Part shown: one piece after another, positions 1 through 7,571 of the stretch
Numbering within the stretch: the stretch's first letter is position 1
How the letters are laid out: each line of letters opens with the position of its first letter
Source of the DNA: Skermanella aerolata KACC 11604
Lineage (GTDB): Bacteria; Pseudomonadota; Alphaproteobacteria; Azospirillales; Azospirillaceae
NCBI RefSeq assembly: GCF_000936425.1
Contig: NZ_AVFK01000013.1
Location: forward strand, 62,001 to 126,000
Length of the DNA: 64,000 nucleotides
Direction: 5' to 3'
Program-made: the position numbers and the translations under genes
The notes under the pieces: generated by a model
The model's input: the letters and a program-made list of their open reading frames with translations, nothing else
Database searches by the model: none
What the model was told of the DNA's origin: nothing

Positions 1-523
1 CGAAGACCTGGAGAAAGAAGGAGGCGACCAGGACTTCGGTGAACAGCGTCCGGTAGCGGACGATGGCGGGGACGAACCAGCCGATGCCGAACTTGCGGTT
101 GGCGTCGGTCAGCGCCGCCCTCCGGGTCAGCAGGATCAACTCGCCGCTCCAGGCCTGCTCGAACTTGTCGCGGTTGATGGCTAGGGGGCGCGACTCCAGC
201 GGGTCCTGGATCAGCACCTTGTCGGCCGCCACCTGGGCGAGCACGAAGAAGCCGCCGTCCTTTCGCCGTCCGATGGCGGGCAGCGGAGTGCGGGCCAGAC
301 GATCCCATGAGGTGCGGACGAGGCGCGCCTTGACGCCCAGCCCCTTGGCACATCGAAGCAGCTCGGCCGGTTCCATCGCCCGGCTGCTTCGGCCGTATTC
401 GTGCCTCAACCCGTCGGGTGAAGCCGCGATGCCGAGAAAGCGCAAGATCAGCGCCAGCGACACCAGACCGGTATCGGGCTTTGCCGCTTCGGCGGCGGGG
501 GGCTGGGTAGCGGTATCGGTCAT
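1..523 (-). CDS. Type I secretion ABC transporter (HlyB/RtxB type), N-terminal part only
   Basis: The gene runs off the left edge, so only about 174 N-terminal residues are present. They match the C39-like domain of HlyB-type exporters: an early DTGLVSLALI helix, then PAIGRRKDGGFFVLAQV, then a segment near residue 145 reading FGIGWFVPAIVRYRTLFTE, close to the HlyB region that leads into the first membrane helix. The position of the peptidase C39 catalytic Cys is Thr here (DTG instead of DCG), so this is a non-cleaving C39-like domain, as in exporters of RTX proteins with C-terminal signals. The membrane and ATPase domains lie outside the window. An in-frame ATG four codons upstream (535) is an alternative start; neither has a clear Shine-Dalgarno. 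Its cargo could be an RTX protein such as the one at 31503-32531, which is inference only. Confidence 0.85.
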   Translation of the reverse strand, partial: MTDTATQPPAAEAAKPDTGLVSLALILRFLGIAASPDGLRHEYGRSSRAMEPAELLRCAKGLGVKARLVRTSWDRLARTPLPAIGRRKDGGFFVLAQVAADKVLIQDPLESRPLAINRDKFEQAWSGELILLTRRAALTDANRKFGIGWFVPAIVRYRTLFTEVLVASFFLQVF

Positions 524-815
524 GACGACAGGCATTTCGGAACGGGTTGACGTGCTGTAACCGGGAGTCCCGCCCCATCGGCCATGGTGCCGCCGGATGC
601 GTCCTGATATCAGGAGCACAAAGATGTAATGACAAGATGAAATTCGCGCAATGCGGCATGTTGACGATGCAACATCCTACAATCCCGGCCGATTGATTTC
701 CGCAGCGTATGAAATCGAGCAGTGCTATTCAGGATTGAAGTTACAAGATTATGCTACTGCTATTTCTTATCTAGGTGAAAGCCATAGTAGGCTGAAATCA
801 AAGTCGATCCTTGCC
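524..815. other. Non-coding gap upstream of the secretion gene
   Basis: About 290 bases between the start of the type I secretion gene and the stop of the VOC gene, both on the minus strand. It is AT-richer than its surroundings, mainly between 600 and 800, and should hold the secretion-gene promoter. I see no convincing gene, RNA or strong hairpin in it. Confidence 0.5.
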
Positions 816-1223
816 TCAGACATAGGGAAACTGGACGCACTGGCTGTCGTACTGGTGAAATTCGACCGGGGTCCCATCCGGGTCGGCGATGGTGAACTGC
901 AAGGTGCGGTCGGTTCGGCCCCGCTTCACCTCAGCGGCGAGGCCCAGCGTCCGGACATGGGCCGCCGTTGCTTCGATATCTTCGACTTCGAAGCACAGGT
1001 GGCGGAACAGGCCGCGGCCGGACCGAGACTCCGGGTCCTGTTCGTTGAACAGTTCCAGGAACGTGCCTGGGGCGACGGTCAGCAGGACGCCGTAGCGCTC
1101 GCCGGCGAGGTTGACGAACTCGTGGATGACACGGGCTTCCATCAGACTGCCGTAGAACGCGATCAGGCGCTCAAGGTCGAACGTGCCGAGACAGACATGG
1201 GCGAGGCGGCGCACCGGGGGCAT
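816..1223 (-). CDS. VOC (glyoxalase/bleomycin-resistance) family protein
   Basis: 135 residues. A compact VOC fold is indicated by the N-terminal RLAHVCLGTFDLERLIAFY strand-helix, the central FLELF strand, the RHLCFEV second-module start and the C-terminal DPDGTPVEF strand. The usual metal-ligand places (His near the N-terminus, Glu in LELF, His in RHLCF, Glu in VEF) are all filled, so a metal-dependent isomerase, epimerase or lyase is possible. The start at 1223 is chosen because GGGAGGAG lies just upstream; a longer frame exists but its N-terminus is unlike the family. It is the last gene of the 13-gene minus-strand sugar operon and follows the C-methyltransferase by 16 bases, so it may act on the same sugar. 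The substrate is unknown. Confidence 0.8.
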   Translation of the reverse strand: MPPVRRLAHVCLGTFDLERLIAFYGSLMEARVIHEFVNLAGERYGVLLTVAPGTFLELFNEQDPESRSGRGLFRHLCFEVEDIEATAAHVRTLGLAAEVKRGRTDRTLQFTIADPDGTPVEFHQYDSQCVQFPYV

Positions 1224-1239
1224 GGCGGATCTCCTCCCC

Positions 1240-2484
1240 TCAGAGGATCGTGGGGAAGGGCAGAGGCACAATGAAGCGGCCACCGGCTGCCCGGTAGCGT
1301 TCGTGCCGGGCCATGATCGGGGCGGCGTAGCGCCATGCCAGGATCACGACCGCCGAGGGCGGCGTGTCGCGGTAGAGGGCGTCCGACGTGGTGACCGGGA
1401 TATCGCGTCCCTCCGCCGGCAAGGTGCCGGCCAGCGGCTTGTCGTCGGCGATGAAGTCCAGGACGTCGCCGAGGCGGAACTGGTGGACCAGGGTGACCGA
1501 GCCGACCGATGCGCCGTAGCCGGCGACACGGCCGCCGCCGGCTTTCTCCGCCGCGATCAGGTCGCCCAGCCGGTCGGTGACTTCCGTCAGGCGGCGGGCG
1601 AAGGCGCGGTAGGGTTCGGGCCGGTCGAGACCCGCCGCCAGTTCGGCCGCCACCGTTTCGGCGATGCTGGGCGAGACCGGACGCGGTCCGTCCCTGAGCT
1701 GGACGATGCCCCGGATCGAGCCGCCCTTATTCGGGACGGGCAGCACGTCGATCAGCTCCATCCCGTGGCGAGCGAAGAATCCGACCAGCGGGCGCGCCAT
1801 GAAGTAGGAGAGATGCTCGTGGTAGACGGTATCGATCAGCGTCTCGCGGACGACGGCGGCACCGTAGGAGGTGTCGAAGACGAAGGTGCCGTCGGCGGTC
1901 AGCAGCGCACGGATACCGGCCATGACGTCGCCGAGATCGTCCAGGTTGGCGAAGGTGTTGTTGGCGACGACCAACCGTGCCCGGCCGTGGGTTTCAAGGA
2001 TCTCGCCGGCCAGGGCGGCGTCGAAGAAGCGCGCCAGCGTCGGCGTGCCGGCGGCGGATGCGCGGGCGGCGATCTCCTGCGCCGGATCGACGCCAAGGAC
2101 CCGCAGGCCGAAGGGCTGGAAGGCGCGGAGCAGGGTGCCGTCGTTGCTGCCGATCTCGACCACCAGGTCCCCGGCGGCGAGGCCGAGGCTCTCGACCACC
2201 TGACCGGCGAACGACCGGAAGTATTCGTCAAGGCCCAGGGAAATGGTGGTGCGGTAGCGGAAGTTCCGGTACTGGATTTCCGGGTCGATGATATCCAGGA
2301 GCTGGAAGTGGCCGCAATCGCGGCACAAATAGAGGTCGAGCGGAACCTGACTGTCCTTCAGCCCTGCCGCGACTTCCCCGGTGTTCGGCGTCGCGATCGG
2401 GATTGGGCGCAACGGCACGACATTGTCGACATTGGCTCCGCCGCACAGCCGGCAGGTGTCGCGATGGTGGAAGGCGGATTTCAT
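1240..2484 (-). CDS. Sugar C-methyltransferase, SAM-dependent, with zinc-ribbon N-terminus
   Basis: 414 residues in the three-part layout of NDP-sugar C-methyltransferases (TylCIII/NovU type). There is an N-terminal zinc ribbon (Cys11/Cys14 and Cys54/Cys57), a Rossmann SAM domain with VVEIGSNDGTLL near residue 110, and a C-terminal domain starting around 300 (GGRVAGYGASVGSVTL). This family adds a methyl branch to a keto-sugar nucleotide using SAM, forming branched deoxysugars in O-antigens and antibiotics. The start ATG overlaps the stop of the upstream Gfo/Idh gene (ATGA), so the two are translationally coupled. The cytoplasmic sugar-nucleotide substrate is inferred from context, not seen. 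Confidence 0.85.
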   Translation of the reverse strand: MKSAFHHRDTCRLCGGANVDNVVPLRPIPIATPNTGEVAAGLKDSQVPLDLYLCRDCGHFQLLDIIDPEIQYRNFRYRTTISLGLDEYFRSFAGQVVESLGLAAGDLVVEIGSNDGTLLRAFQPFGLRVLGVDPAQEIAARASAAGTPTLARFFDAALAGEILETHGRARLVVANNTFANLDDLGDVMAGIRALLTADGTFVFDTSYGAAVVRETLIDTVYHEHLSYFMARPLVGFFARHGMELIDVLPVPNKGGSIRGIVQLRDGPRPVSPSIAETVAAELAAGLDRPEPYRAFARRLTEVTDRLGDLIAAEKAGGGRVAGYGASVGSVTLVHQFRLGDVLDFIADDKPLAGTLPAEGRDIPVTTSDALYRDTPPSAVVILAWRYAAPIMARHERYRAAGGRFIVPLPFPTIL

Positions 2485-3551
2485 GCAAAGCTCCCGGAAT
2501 GACGCCAGATAGCTTCGGCGAGCCGAAGATCCTCAAGGGCGTCGCGGCCATTGGCGAGTGGCGTTCGCCGCGCGCGGATGTCGGTGACGAAGGCTTCGGC
2601 CTGACGGCGGAACGACCAGCTCCAGCCCGACGGCGGCGGATGAATGGCGGTGACGGCGCCGGCGTGGCGGAGGGTGATGCCGGCCGGGACGTTGCGCAGC
2701 AGCGGGGGCGGGAACGAGACCGTCAGGGTCGCGCGTTCGAACGTCGCCTCGATCCCCTCGTTCCAGCCGGGGCCGGATGTCTCCGCCATGTCGAGCACCG
2801 CCGGGAAATCGCCGAAGTCGAGCAGCACCATCCGGCCGTTGGGTCGGCGCAGGTCGGCGGCGGTCACATCGGGCGTGGCGCCGAACAGCCAGCGCAGGAT
2901 GTTGAGGTCGTGGACGAAGACGTTGAGGAACCAGGCATAGTCGTCGGCCATCGATGGCGGCAGCCAGTCCGGCGCCGCCGGCCACAGCTCCAGCCCGTCG
3001 GGCCGCGGTTCCGCCGTCATGACGTGGGCGCCTTCAAGCTGCGTGCCCGCCGCGAAGTCGCCGCCGTGGCAGTGGCAGCGCACGGTCAGAAGACGGCCCC
3101 AGCGCCCGTCCGACCGGGCCTCGTCCAGCAGGAACTTGGCGTGCTGGACGCCGGCATCGTGGCGCTTCATGAAGCCGACAGCATAGATCGATCCTGCCCG
3201 CTCCGCCGCATCCACCAGCCTTTCGCCCTGCGCCACGGTATGGGCCATCGGCTTTTCCGACAGCACGTGACGGCCCGCATGGAGGGCGTCCAGCACGATG
3301 GGGCCGGTGGCGGGCCGCCGGGTGACCACGACGACCGCCTCGATTTCCGGGTCCCGGAGCAATTCCCGATGGGAGGGATAGATTTTGGGCACGCCGAACC
3401 GCGAGGCGGCGGCTTGGGCCAGATCGGGGCGCAATTCGGCCAGCGCCGCGACGCGGCAGCCAGGCAGGCCGGCGAAGTTGGCGAGGTGGGCCAGCTGGCC
3501 TACCATGCCGGCGCCGATCAGGCCCAGGACGATGGTGCGGTTCCCGGTCAT
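2481..3551 (-). CDS. Gfo/Idh/MocA family NAD(P)-dependent oxidoreductase
   Basis: 356 residues. The N-terminal Rossmann motif LGLIGAGMVG (about residues 9-18) binds NAD(P), and the EKP motif of the family follows near residue 100 (LSEKPMAHT). The C-terminal alpha/beta domain is the usual one. The family oxidises or reduces sugars, inositols and sugar nucleotides at a single carbon. The start at 3551 overlaps the stop of the upstream methyltransferase by ATGA; a longer in-frame extension upstream is only the shadow of that gene. Its own stop overlaps the C-methyltransferase start, so it could supply or reduce the keto-sugar that enzyme needs, which is inference from position. Confidence 0.88.
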   Translation of the reverse strand: MTGNRTIVLGLIGAGMVGQLAHLANFAGLPGCRVAALAELRPDLAQAAASRFGVPKIYPSHRELLRDPEIEAVVVVTRRPATGPIVLDALHAGRHVLSEKPMAHTVAQGERLVDAAERAGSIYAVGFMKRHDAGVQHAKFLLDEARSDGRWGRLLTVRCHCHGGDFAAGTQLEGAHVMTAEPRPDGLELWPAAPDWLPPSMADDYAWFLNVFVHDLNILRWLFGATPDVTAADLRRPNGRMVLLDFGDFPAVLDMAETSGPGWNEGIEATFERATLTVSFPPPLLRNVPAGITLRHAGAVTAIHPPPSGWSWSFRRQAEAFVTDIRARRTPLANGRDALEDLRLAEAIWRHSGSFA

Positions 3552-4210
3552 TCGAAGTAGATGAAGCCGTAGTCGCCGGTATAGCCGGCCTGCGCGAAGA
3601 ACCATGCCCATTCGGCTGGCGTGTAGAAGGTTTCGCAGGTCAGCTGCCAGTAGAGCAGGTTCGCCTTCTCCCGCTCGTTACGGTAGGATTCGGCACAGAT
3701 ATAGCGGCGGTCCCGGCCGACCCGCTGCATCTCCTTCAGGGCCGTCCACAGCTCGTAGTTATAAAGGTTGTGGAAGACGTTGAGCGAATAGACGAAGTCG
3801 AAATGGCCGTCCGGCCAGGGCAGCGCGGTGCAGGTGCCGGTCCGGAGGACAGGGCGGACTTCCTCGTGCGCATGGGCGACACCATAATCCGAGATATCGA
3901 TGCCGGCGACTTCCAGGCCCGGAACGGCCTGGGTCAGCTCGTACAGGAGGAAGCCCTTGCCGCAGCCGACGTCCAGCACGCGGTCGCCGGCCTTCAGACC
4001 GTAGTGGGAAGCCATGGCTTCCGCCACGGGACGCCAGCGGCCGTCGTAACGGTAGCCGCCATAGCCATACTGCCGGGCGCCGTCCCAGTAGTCGAAGCCC
4101 CATTGCTTGGCGACCGCCGCGCATTCGGCCTTGTCGTGGGCGGTTACCCGCTCGACGTATTGGCGCTTCGTACCGGTGTGGAGCGGGTGCAGGAAGTCGA
4201 TCTCGGCCAT
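3548..4210 (-). CDS. Class I SAM-dependent methyltransferase
   Basis: 220 residues. The SAM-binding motif I is DRVLDVGCGKGFLLYEL near residue 75, followed by an acidic motif II (VAGIDIS) and a motif-IV-like DFVYSLNVFHNL. The distinctive N-terminal half (DFLHPLHTGTKRQYVERV) and the many Tyr/Trp residues near the C-terminus suggest a specialised carbohydrate or cluster-specific family. The ATG at 4210 overlaps the upstream radical SAM stop as TGATG. The longer frame upstream is Arg-rich shadow sequence. The acceptor is unknown; position beside a radical SAM enzyme and sugar genes suggests a sugar intermediate. Confidence 0.85.
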   Translation of the reverse strand: MAEIDFLHPLHTGTKRQYVERVTAHDKAECAAVAKQWGFDYWDGARQYGYGGYRYDGRWRPVAEAMASHYGLKAGDRVLDVGCGKGFLLYELTQAVPGLEVAGIDISDYGVAHAHEEVRPVLRTGTCTALPWPDGHFDFVYSLNVFHNLYNYELWTALKEMQRVGRDRRYICAESYRNEREKANLLYWQLTCETFYTPAEWAWFFAQAGYTGDYGFIYFE

Positions 4211-5274
4211 CAGACGAATACCGCATGTTTGGGGTCGATCGAGAGGTATTCCAGGATCGACAGGTTCTTGGAGTGGGTGACGCAATGGTGCATGCACTGG
4301 GTGCGCGGATCGAAGGCATGCAGGCGTTCCCGGTTCTCGCCGGAGAACCACAGGTCGCGGAAGCTTTTCGTCTCGATCGAGCCCAGGTCGCCGGCATCGG
4401 TATAGGCCTTGTCCTGGCAGGTATAGACGTGCTGGTCGGCGCCGATCACGGTCAGGAACATCAGGTAGGGGCAGGTGGCATAGGTCTTCTCGAAGCCCTC
4501 GGTCATCTCGTGATAATGGTCGATCACGCCGAAGCCGTCGCCGTCGAGCGTCCGGCACAAGGCTATCTGCGGTTCGACCACCTCCCTGAATTCCCGATGA
4601 TAGGCATTGTTGGCGGCGGCATCGTTGGCGACGACGGCGGCCGACAGCTTGACGTGGCCGGCGCCGGCTTCCTTGAACAGGCTGGCGATCTCGAAAATCC
4701 GCGCGGCGTTATCTTTCGACACTATCAGGCTGACGCCGAGCACCGCCTTGGTGCCGGTCGCCTTGAAGTCCCGGACATTGGAGAGAAGCTGGGTGAATGC
4801 CCCGGCAGGCGCACCGCGCGCGGCACTGTAGCTCGTGTCGTCCCAGGCGTCGACGGAGATCCGGACCCAGGTGGCATGACGGGCCAGCGCTTCGCCGACC
4901 CGGCCTTTCAGGTTGCTGCCGTTGGTCAGCGTCGCGACGTGGATGCCGCCTTTGGCGAGCCGGTCGATGACGTCGGGAAGCGGCTTGTAGAGAAGCGGCT
5001 CGCCGCCGCCGGAGAAGGTGACGGCCTTGACGCCCATGGCGATCAGGTCGTCCACGATCTCCATCATCTTGGCTTCGGGGATCTGGTCGGCTTCCCGCAT
5101 CCCTTCGCCCAGTTGCAGGCCATCGGCGCGGTAGGCGCAGTACCAGCAATTGTGATTGCACCGGTTGGTCGGCTTGATCCGGATATGGACGGGCGCCTCC
5201 ACTCGGCGCTCGCGGATCGCCGCGAGGTGGTCGGCATAACCCAGGTACTTGAGCGGGCTGTAGAGCGTCGCCAT
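4210..5274 (-). CDS. Radical SAM enzyme of a carbohydrate cluster
   Basis: 354 residues. The radical SAM cluster motif CNHNCWYC (Cys39, Cys43, Cys46) binds the [4Fe-4S] that cleaves SAM, and the GGGEPLL motif typical of the barrel follows near residue 90. Several C-terminal cysteines (in the TCQDK and QCMHHC segments) suggest a SPASM/twitch-like extension holding an auxiliary cluster. Such enzymes do radical epimerisation, dehydrogenation or rearrangement on sugars or peptides. No small precursor peptide is visible nearby, and all neighbours are sugar enzymes, so a carbohydrate substrate is more likely. A TGATG overlap couples it to the next methyltransferase. It is not closely similar to the second radical SAM enzyme at 17060-18220. 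Confidence 0.88.
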   Translation of the reverse strand: MATLYSPLKYLGYADHLAAIRERRVEAPVHIRIKPTNRCNHNCWYCAYRADGLQLGEGMREADQIPEAKMMEIVDDLIAMGVKAVTFSGGGEPLLYKPLPDVIDRLAKGGIHVATLTNGSNLKGRVGEALARHATWVRISVDAWDDTSYSAARGAPAGAFTQLLSNVRDFKATGTKAVLGVSLIVSKDNAARIFEIASLFKEAGAGHVKLSAAVVANDAAANNAYHREFREVVEPQIALCRTLDGDGFGVIDHYHEMTEGFEKTYATCPYLMFLTVIGADQHVYTCQDKAYTDAGDLGSIETKSFRDLWFSGENRERLHAFDPRTQCMHHCVTHSKNLSILEYLSIDPKHAVFV

Positions 5275-5292
5275 GGCCGGTCATCCCCCCTT

Positions 5293-5697
5293 TCAGAGAT
5301 TCGTGGGGCAGTGCGGGAGCGCCATCCGGATCAGCCAGATATCCTCGACGCGCGCGGCATCGGCGGCGCCGTGGATGGACTGGCTCTCGACGGCGCCGTG
5401 CAGGCTGGCGCCGCTGTCGATCACCCGGCGGTAGATCGCACGCCGTTTCTCGGTGTCGCGGGGCAGCATGAACAGGCTGTACAGGACGATACCCTGGACG
5501 ACCGGGAGTTCGGTCAGCACCTGGTTGAGCATCATGTGGCAGCCGGGCATGGCGTATTCGGTGGCGCTCAGCAGGAAGTCGAAGCCCTTGCGCCGGCAGA
5601 AGTCCCTGATCACGAGGTTCTGGACGTGCTGCGGCGGGTTCTGGCCGAAATAGGACCGGCTGCCGATATAGCCCCTGTATCCGAAGGCTTCAGTCAT
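5293..5697 (-). CDS. LIC12192-like 'sporadic carbohydrate cluster' protein
   Basis: 134 residues. The N-terminal FGYRGYIGSRSYFG, the central QHVQNLVIRDFC and the SATEYAMPGC segment match what I remember of the LIC12192 family, named for its scattered occurrence in carbohydrate clusters of unrelated bacteria including Leptospira. The biochemical role of the family is not established to my knowledge. There is no signal peptide or membrane segment, so it is cytoplasmic. The start at 5697 lies inside the end of the oxygenase gene (8-base overlap), which fits known co-occurrence of this family with a cluster-specific 2OG-Fe(II) oxygenase. The longer frame upstream has shadow-like Ser/Arg composition. 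Confidence 0.82.
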   Translation of the reverse strand: MTEAFGYRGYIGSRSYFGQNPPQHVQNLVIRDFCRRKGFDFLLSATEYAMPGCHMMLNQVLTELPVVQGIVLYSLFMLPRDTEKRRAIYRRVIDSGASLHGAVESQSIHGAADAARVEDIWLIRMALPHCPTNL

Positions 5698-6496
5698 GGA
5701 AGCCGTCCGGAAACCGGAAGTCGAGGCCGAGCCGCGTTGCGGCGCGCAGGGTGATCGGCTCGAAGAACTCGCCCAGCCGCTTGTCGGCATAGGGGCTGAA
5801 CAGGCTCTTGAACCGGCAGTTCATCGACCAGCGGGTGGCCGGTTCCAGATTGACCCGGTTGCCGTGGAGGAGGTTCTGGCTGAACAGCAGGAAATGCCCG
5901 TAGGGTACGTCGAGCCAGACGAGGTCCTGCTCGACCGATGCGAACAGGTCGTCCACGGTGCGGTCGGCGAATCCCTTGAGGCCGGCGCAGGCCCTGGCGT
6001 TGGCGGCGGGCGGCAGGATGCACATGCTCTTGGTGCGCAGGCAGTCCACCAGCGGCAGCCAGAGCACGACCTCGTAAGGCGAATCGCCGTCCCAGACGTC
6101 GCAGTGCAGCGGCAGGAGCGAGCTGTCGTCGCCGGGGAGCTGAACGGAAAGACCGACGGTGCGCTGCATCGCCAGCTCGTTGCCGACGACGGTCGACAGC
6201 GCCCGGCGGGCCAAGGCGTGATAGGAGGTCCGGAACCAGGACTCGGCGTTCAATCCCTGGATGACGGCAAGGCGAAGGTCGTTGAGCCGGGCCGGACCGA
6301 CCCGGTCGCCGATCCGGTCCAGGAAGTGCTGGGGATCGTTGGGCAGCGGCATGCCGAGATGGCCGGCGGCCAGAGCCGCCGTGCGGTCGCGGATACGGGC
6401 AAGGGCATCGGCGTCCTCGACCGGCAGGATCAGCCACTGGTCGGCTACGAAACGGTCTCCAAGGGCGATCTCATCGGGGCTGAGGAAGCCGGTCAT
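5690..6496 (-). CDS. 2OG-Fe(II) oxygenase of the sporadic carbohydrate cluster type
   Basis: 268 residues. The iron facial triad can be read as His131-x-Asp133 (LHCDVWDGDS) and His211 (LLHGNRVN), with Arg222 (TRWSMN) placed to bind 2-oxoglutarate. The double-stranded beta-helix strands around VVLWLPLVDC and GHFLLFSQN are typical. By family it hydroxylates or desaturates a substrate with Fe(II), O2 and 2-oxoglutarate. The next gene is the LIC12192-like protein with which this oxygenase subfamily is often found. Its own start overlaps the transketolase C-terminal subunit stop (ATGA). The sugar substrate is inference from context. Confidence 0.85.
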   Translation of the reverse strand: MTGFLSPDEIALGDRFVADQWLILPVEDADALARIRDRTAALAAGHLGMPLPNDPQHFLDRIGDRVGPARLNDLRLAVIQGLNAESWFRTSYHALARRALSTVVGNELAMQRTVGLSVQLPGDDSSLLPLHCDVWDGDSPYEVVLWLPLVDCLRTKSMCILPPAANARACAGLKGFADRTVDDLFASVEQDLVWLDVPYGHFLLFSQNLLHGNRVNLEPATRWSMNCRFKSLFSPYADKRLGEFFEPITLRAATRLGLDFRFPDGFHD

Positions 6497-7440
6497 GGCG
6501 CCGCCTCGACAACGGCTTCGACGGCTGCCTTTTCAACCGCCTGGGCGATCGCGGGCGCCGTCAGGCCGTTCAGCCTGTGGTGCTCCTGCTGGGAGCCATA
6601 CTTGACGGGGAAGGCGTCGGGCAGGCTGATCCGGCGGAGCGGCGGAATCCGGCCGGGCAGACGGTCGGACAACGTCTCCAGCACGGCGCTGCCGAGGCCG
6701 CCGGTCAGGATGTGCTCTTCCACCGTGACGATCAGGCGGACCTTGCCGGCAAGGTCCACCAGGGCGTCGGCGTCGATCGGCTTCACCGTGTGCATGTGGA
6801 GCACGCCGCAGTTGATGCCCCGGGCGTCCAGCAGGTCGGCGGCATCCAGGCACGGCCCGAGCATGACGCCGGTGGAGACCAGCAGCACGTCGCCGGGAGC
6901 GCGCTTGAGGATGGCCTTGCCGAGCGTGAATCCGTCTTCCGGGCTGGTCACCACGGGATCGCCGCCCTTGGCGAGGCGGATATAGATCGGGTGCGGCCAG
7001 TCCAGCGTCGCCCACATCAGCCGGCGCATCTCCTCGGCATCCGCCACGGCCACCACGGTCATGTTGGGCAGCGCCCGCATGATGGCGATGTCCTCAATGG
7101 CGAGGTGGGTCGGACCCAGGGGGGCATAGACCACGCCGCCGCCGCTGGCGATCAGCCGCACCGGCAGGTCGTGCAGGCAGAGATCGACCGCGACCTGTTC
7201 GTAGGAACGGCGGGTCAGGAAAGTGGCGATGGTGTTGATGTACGGAATGAAGCCGTCCAGAGCCATGCCGGCCGCCATGCCGATCACGTTCTGCTCGGAG
7301 ATCCCTTCCATGAAGAAGCGGTTGGGGAACTCGTCCCGCATCTCCGTCAGGGTGTCGGGACCAAGGTCTGAGCCGATGAAGACGACGCGGGGGTCGGCCT
7401 TGGCCAGCTCATGGACCATCTTGAGGCTGGTCTGACGCAT
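6493..7440 (-). CDS. Transketolase, C-terminal (pyrimidine-binding) subunit
   Basis: 315 residues covering the PP-middle and C-terminal transketolase domains. The pyrimidine-binding motif is seen as RFFMEGISEQNVIGMAAGMA near residue 45, with the catalytic-type Glu in GISEQN. The C-terminal domain begins near residue 185 (GDVLLVSTGVM). Split transketolases work as heterodimers with a separate TPP-binding subunit, here two ORFs upstream at 7571-8476. They move two-carbon ketol units between sugar phosphates, so in this operon the pair probably makes or trims a higher-carbon sugar such as a heptulose or a deoxy-ketose; which one cannot be told. Its start overlaps the stop of the 43-codon ORF as TGATG. 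Confidence 0.9.
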   Translation of the reverse strand: MRQTSLKMVHELAKADPRVVFIGSDLGPDTLTEMRDEFPNRFFMEGISEQNVIGMAAGMALDGFIPYINTIATFLTRRSYEQVAVDLCLHDLPVRLIASGGGVVYAPLGPTHLAIEDIAIMRALPNMTVVAVADAEEMRRLMWATLDWPHPIYIRLAKGGDPVVTSPEDGFTLGKAILKRAPGDVLLVSTGVMLGPCLDAADLLDARGINCGVLHMHTVKPIDADALVDLAGKVRLIVTVEEHILTGGLGSAVLETLSDRLPGRIPPLRRISLPDAFPVKYGSQQEHHRLNGLTAPAIAQAVEKAAVEAVVEAAP

Positions 7441-7571
7441 CAGAAAATCTCCGGCGGGCGGGTGCCCGTTGTCGGGAACCAGCGGTAAGCGGCCTGGGTC
7501 AACAGGCCGCCGATGTCATCGGATGTCATCATTTGCCGGGAGGACAGGGGCAAGGGCAGGGAGATCGGCAT
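7440..7571 (-). CDS. Small ORF between the transketolase subunits (43 codons)
   Basis: I do not recognise this ORF. It fills the whole gap between the split transketolase genes. Its ATG overlaps the stop of the N-terminal subunit as TGATG, and its TGA overlaps the ATG of the C-terminal subunit in the same way. Most codons end in G or C, like the neighbours. The product is soluble, begins MPISLPLPLSSRQMM and ends GTRPPEIF, with no membrane segment. It may be a small subunit or linker of the heterodimer, or only a translated spacer that carries ribosomes to the Shine-Dalgarno-like GGAG near its end. Coupling on both sides is direct evidence; function is open. Confidence 0.5.
   Translation of the reverse strand: MPISLPLPLSSRQMMTSDDIGGLLTQAAYRWFPTTGTRPPEIF

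Noticed and set aside
1183-2502. Long plus-strand open frame (439 codons) opposite the C-methyltransferase
   Set aside because: It is antisense to a gene with clear motifs, and its translation is Gly/Asp/Val-rich with no family pattern. The same holds for 4225-5754, 36414-38171, 41964-43283 and 62179-63966.
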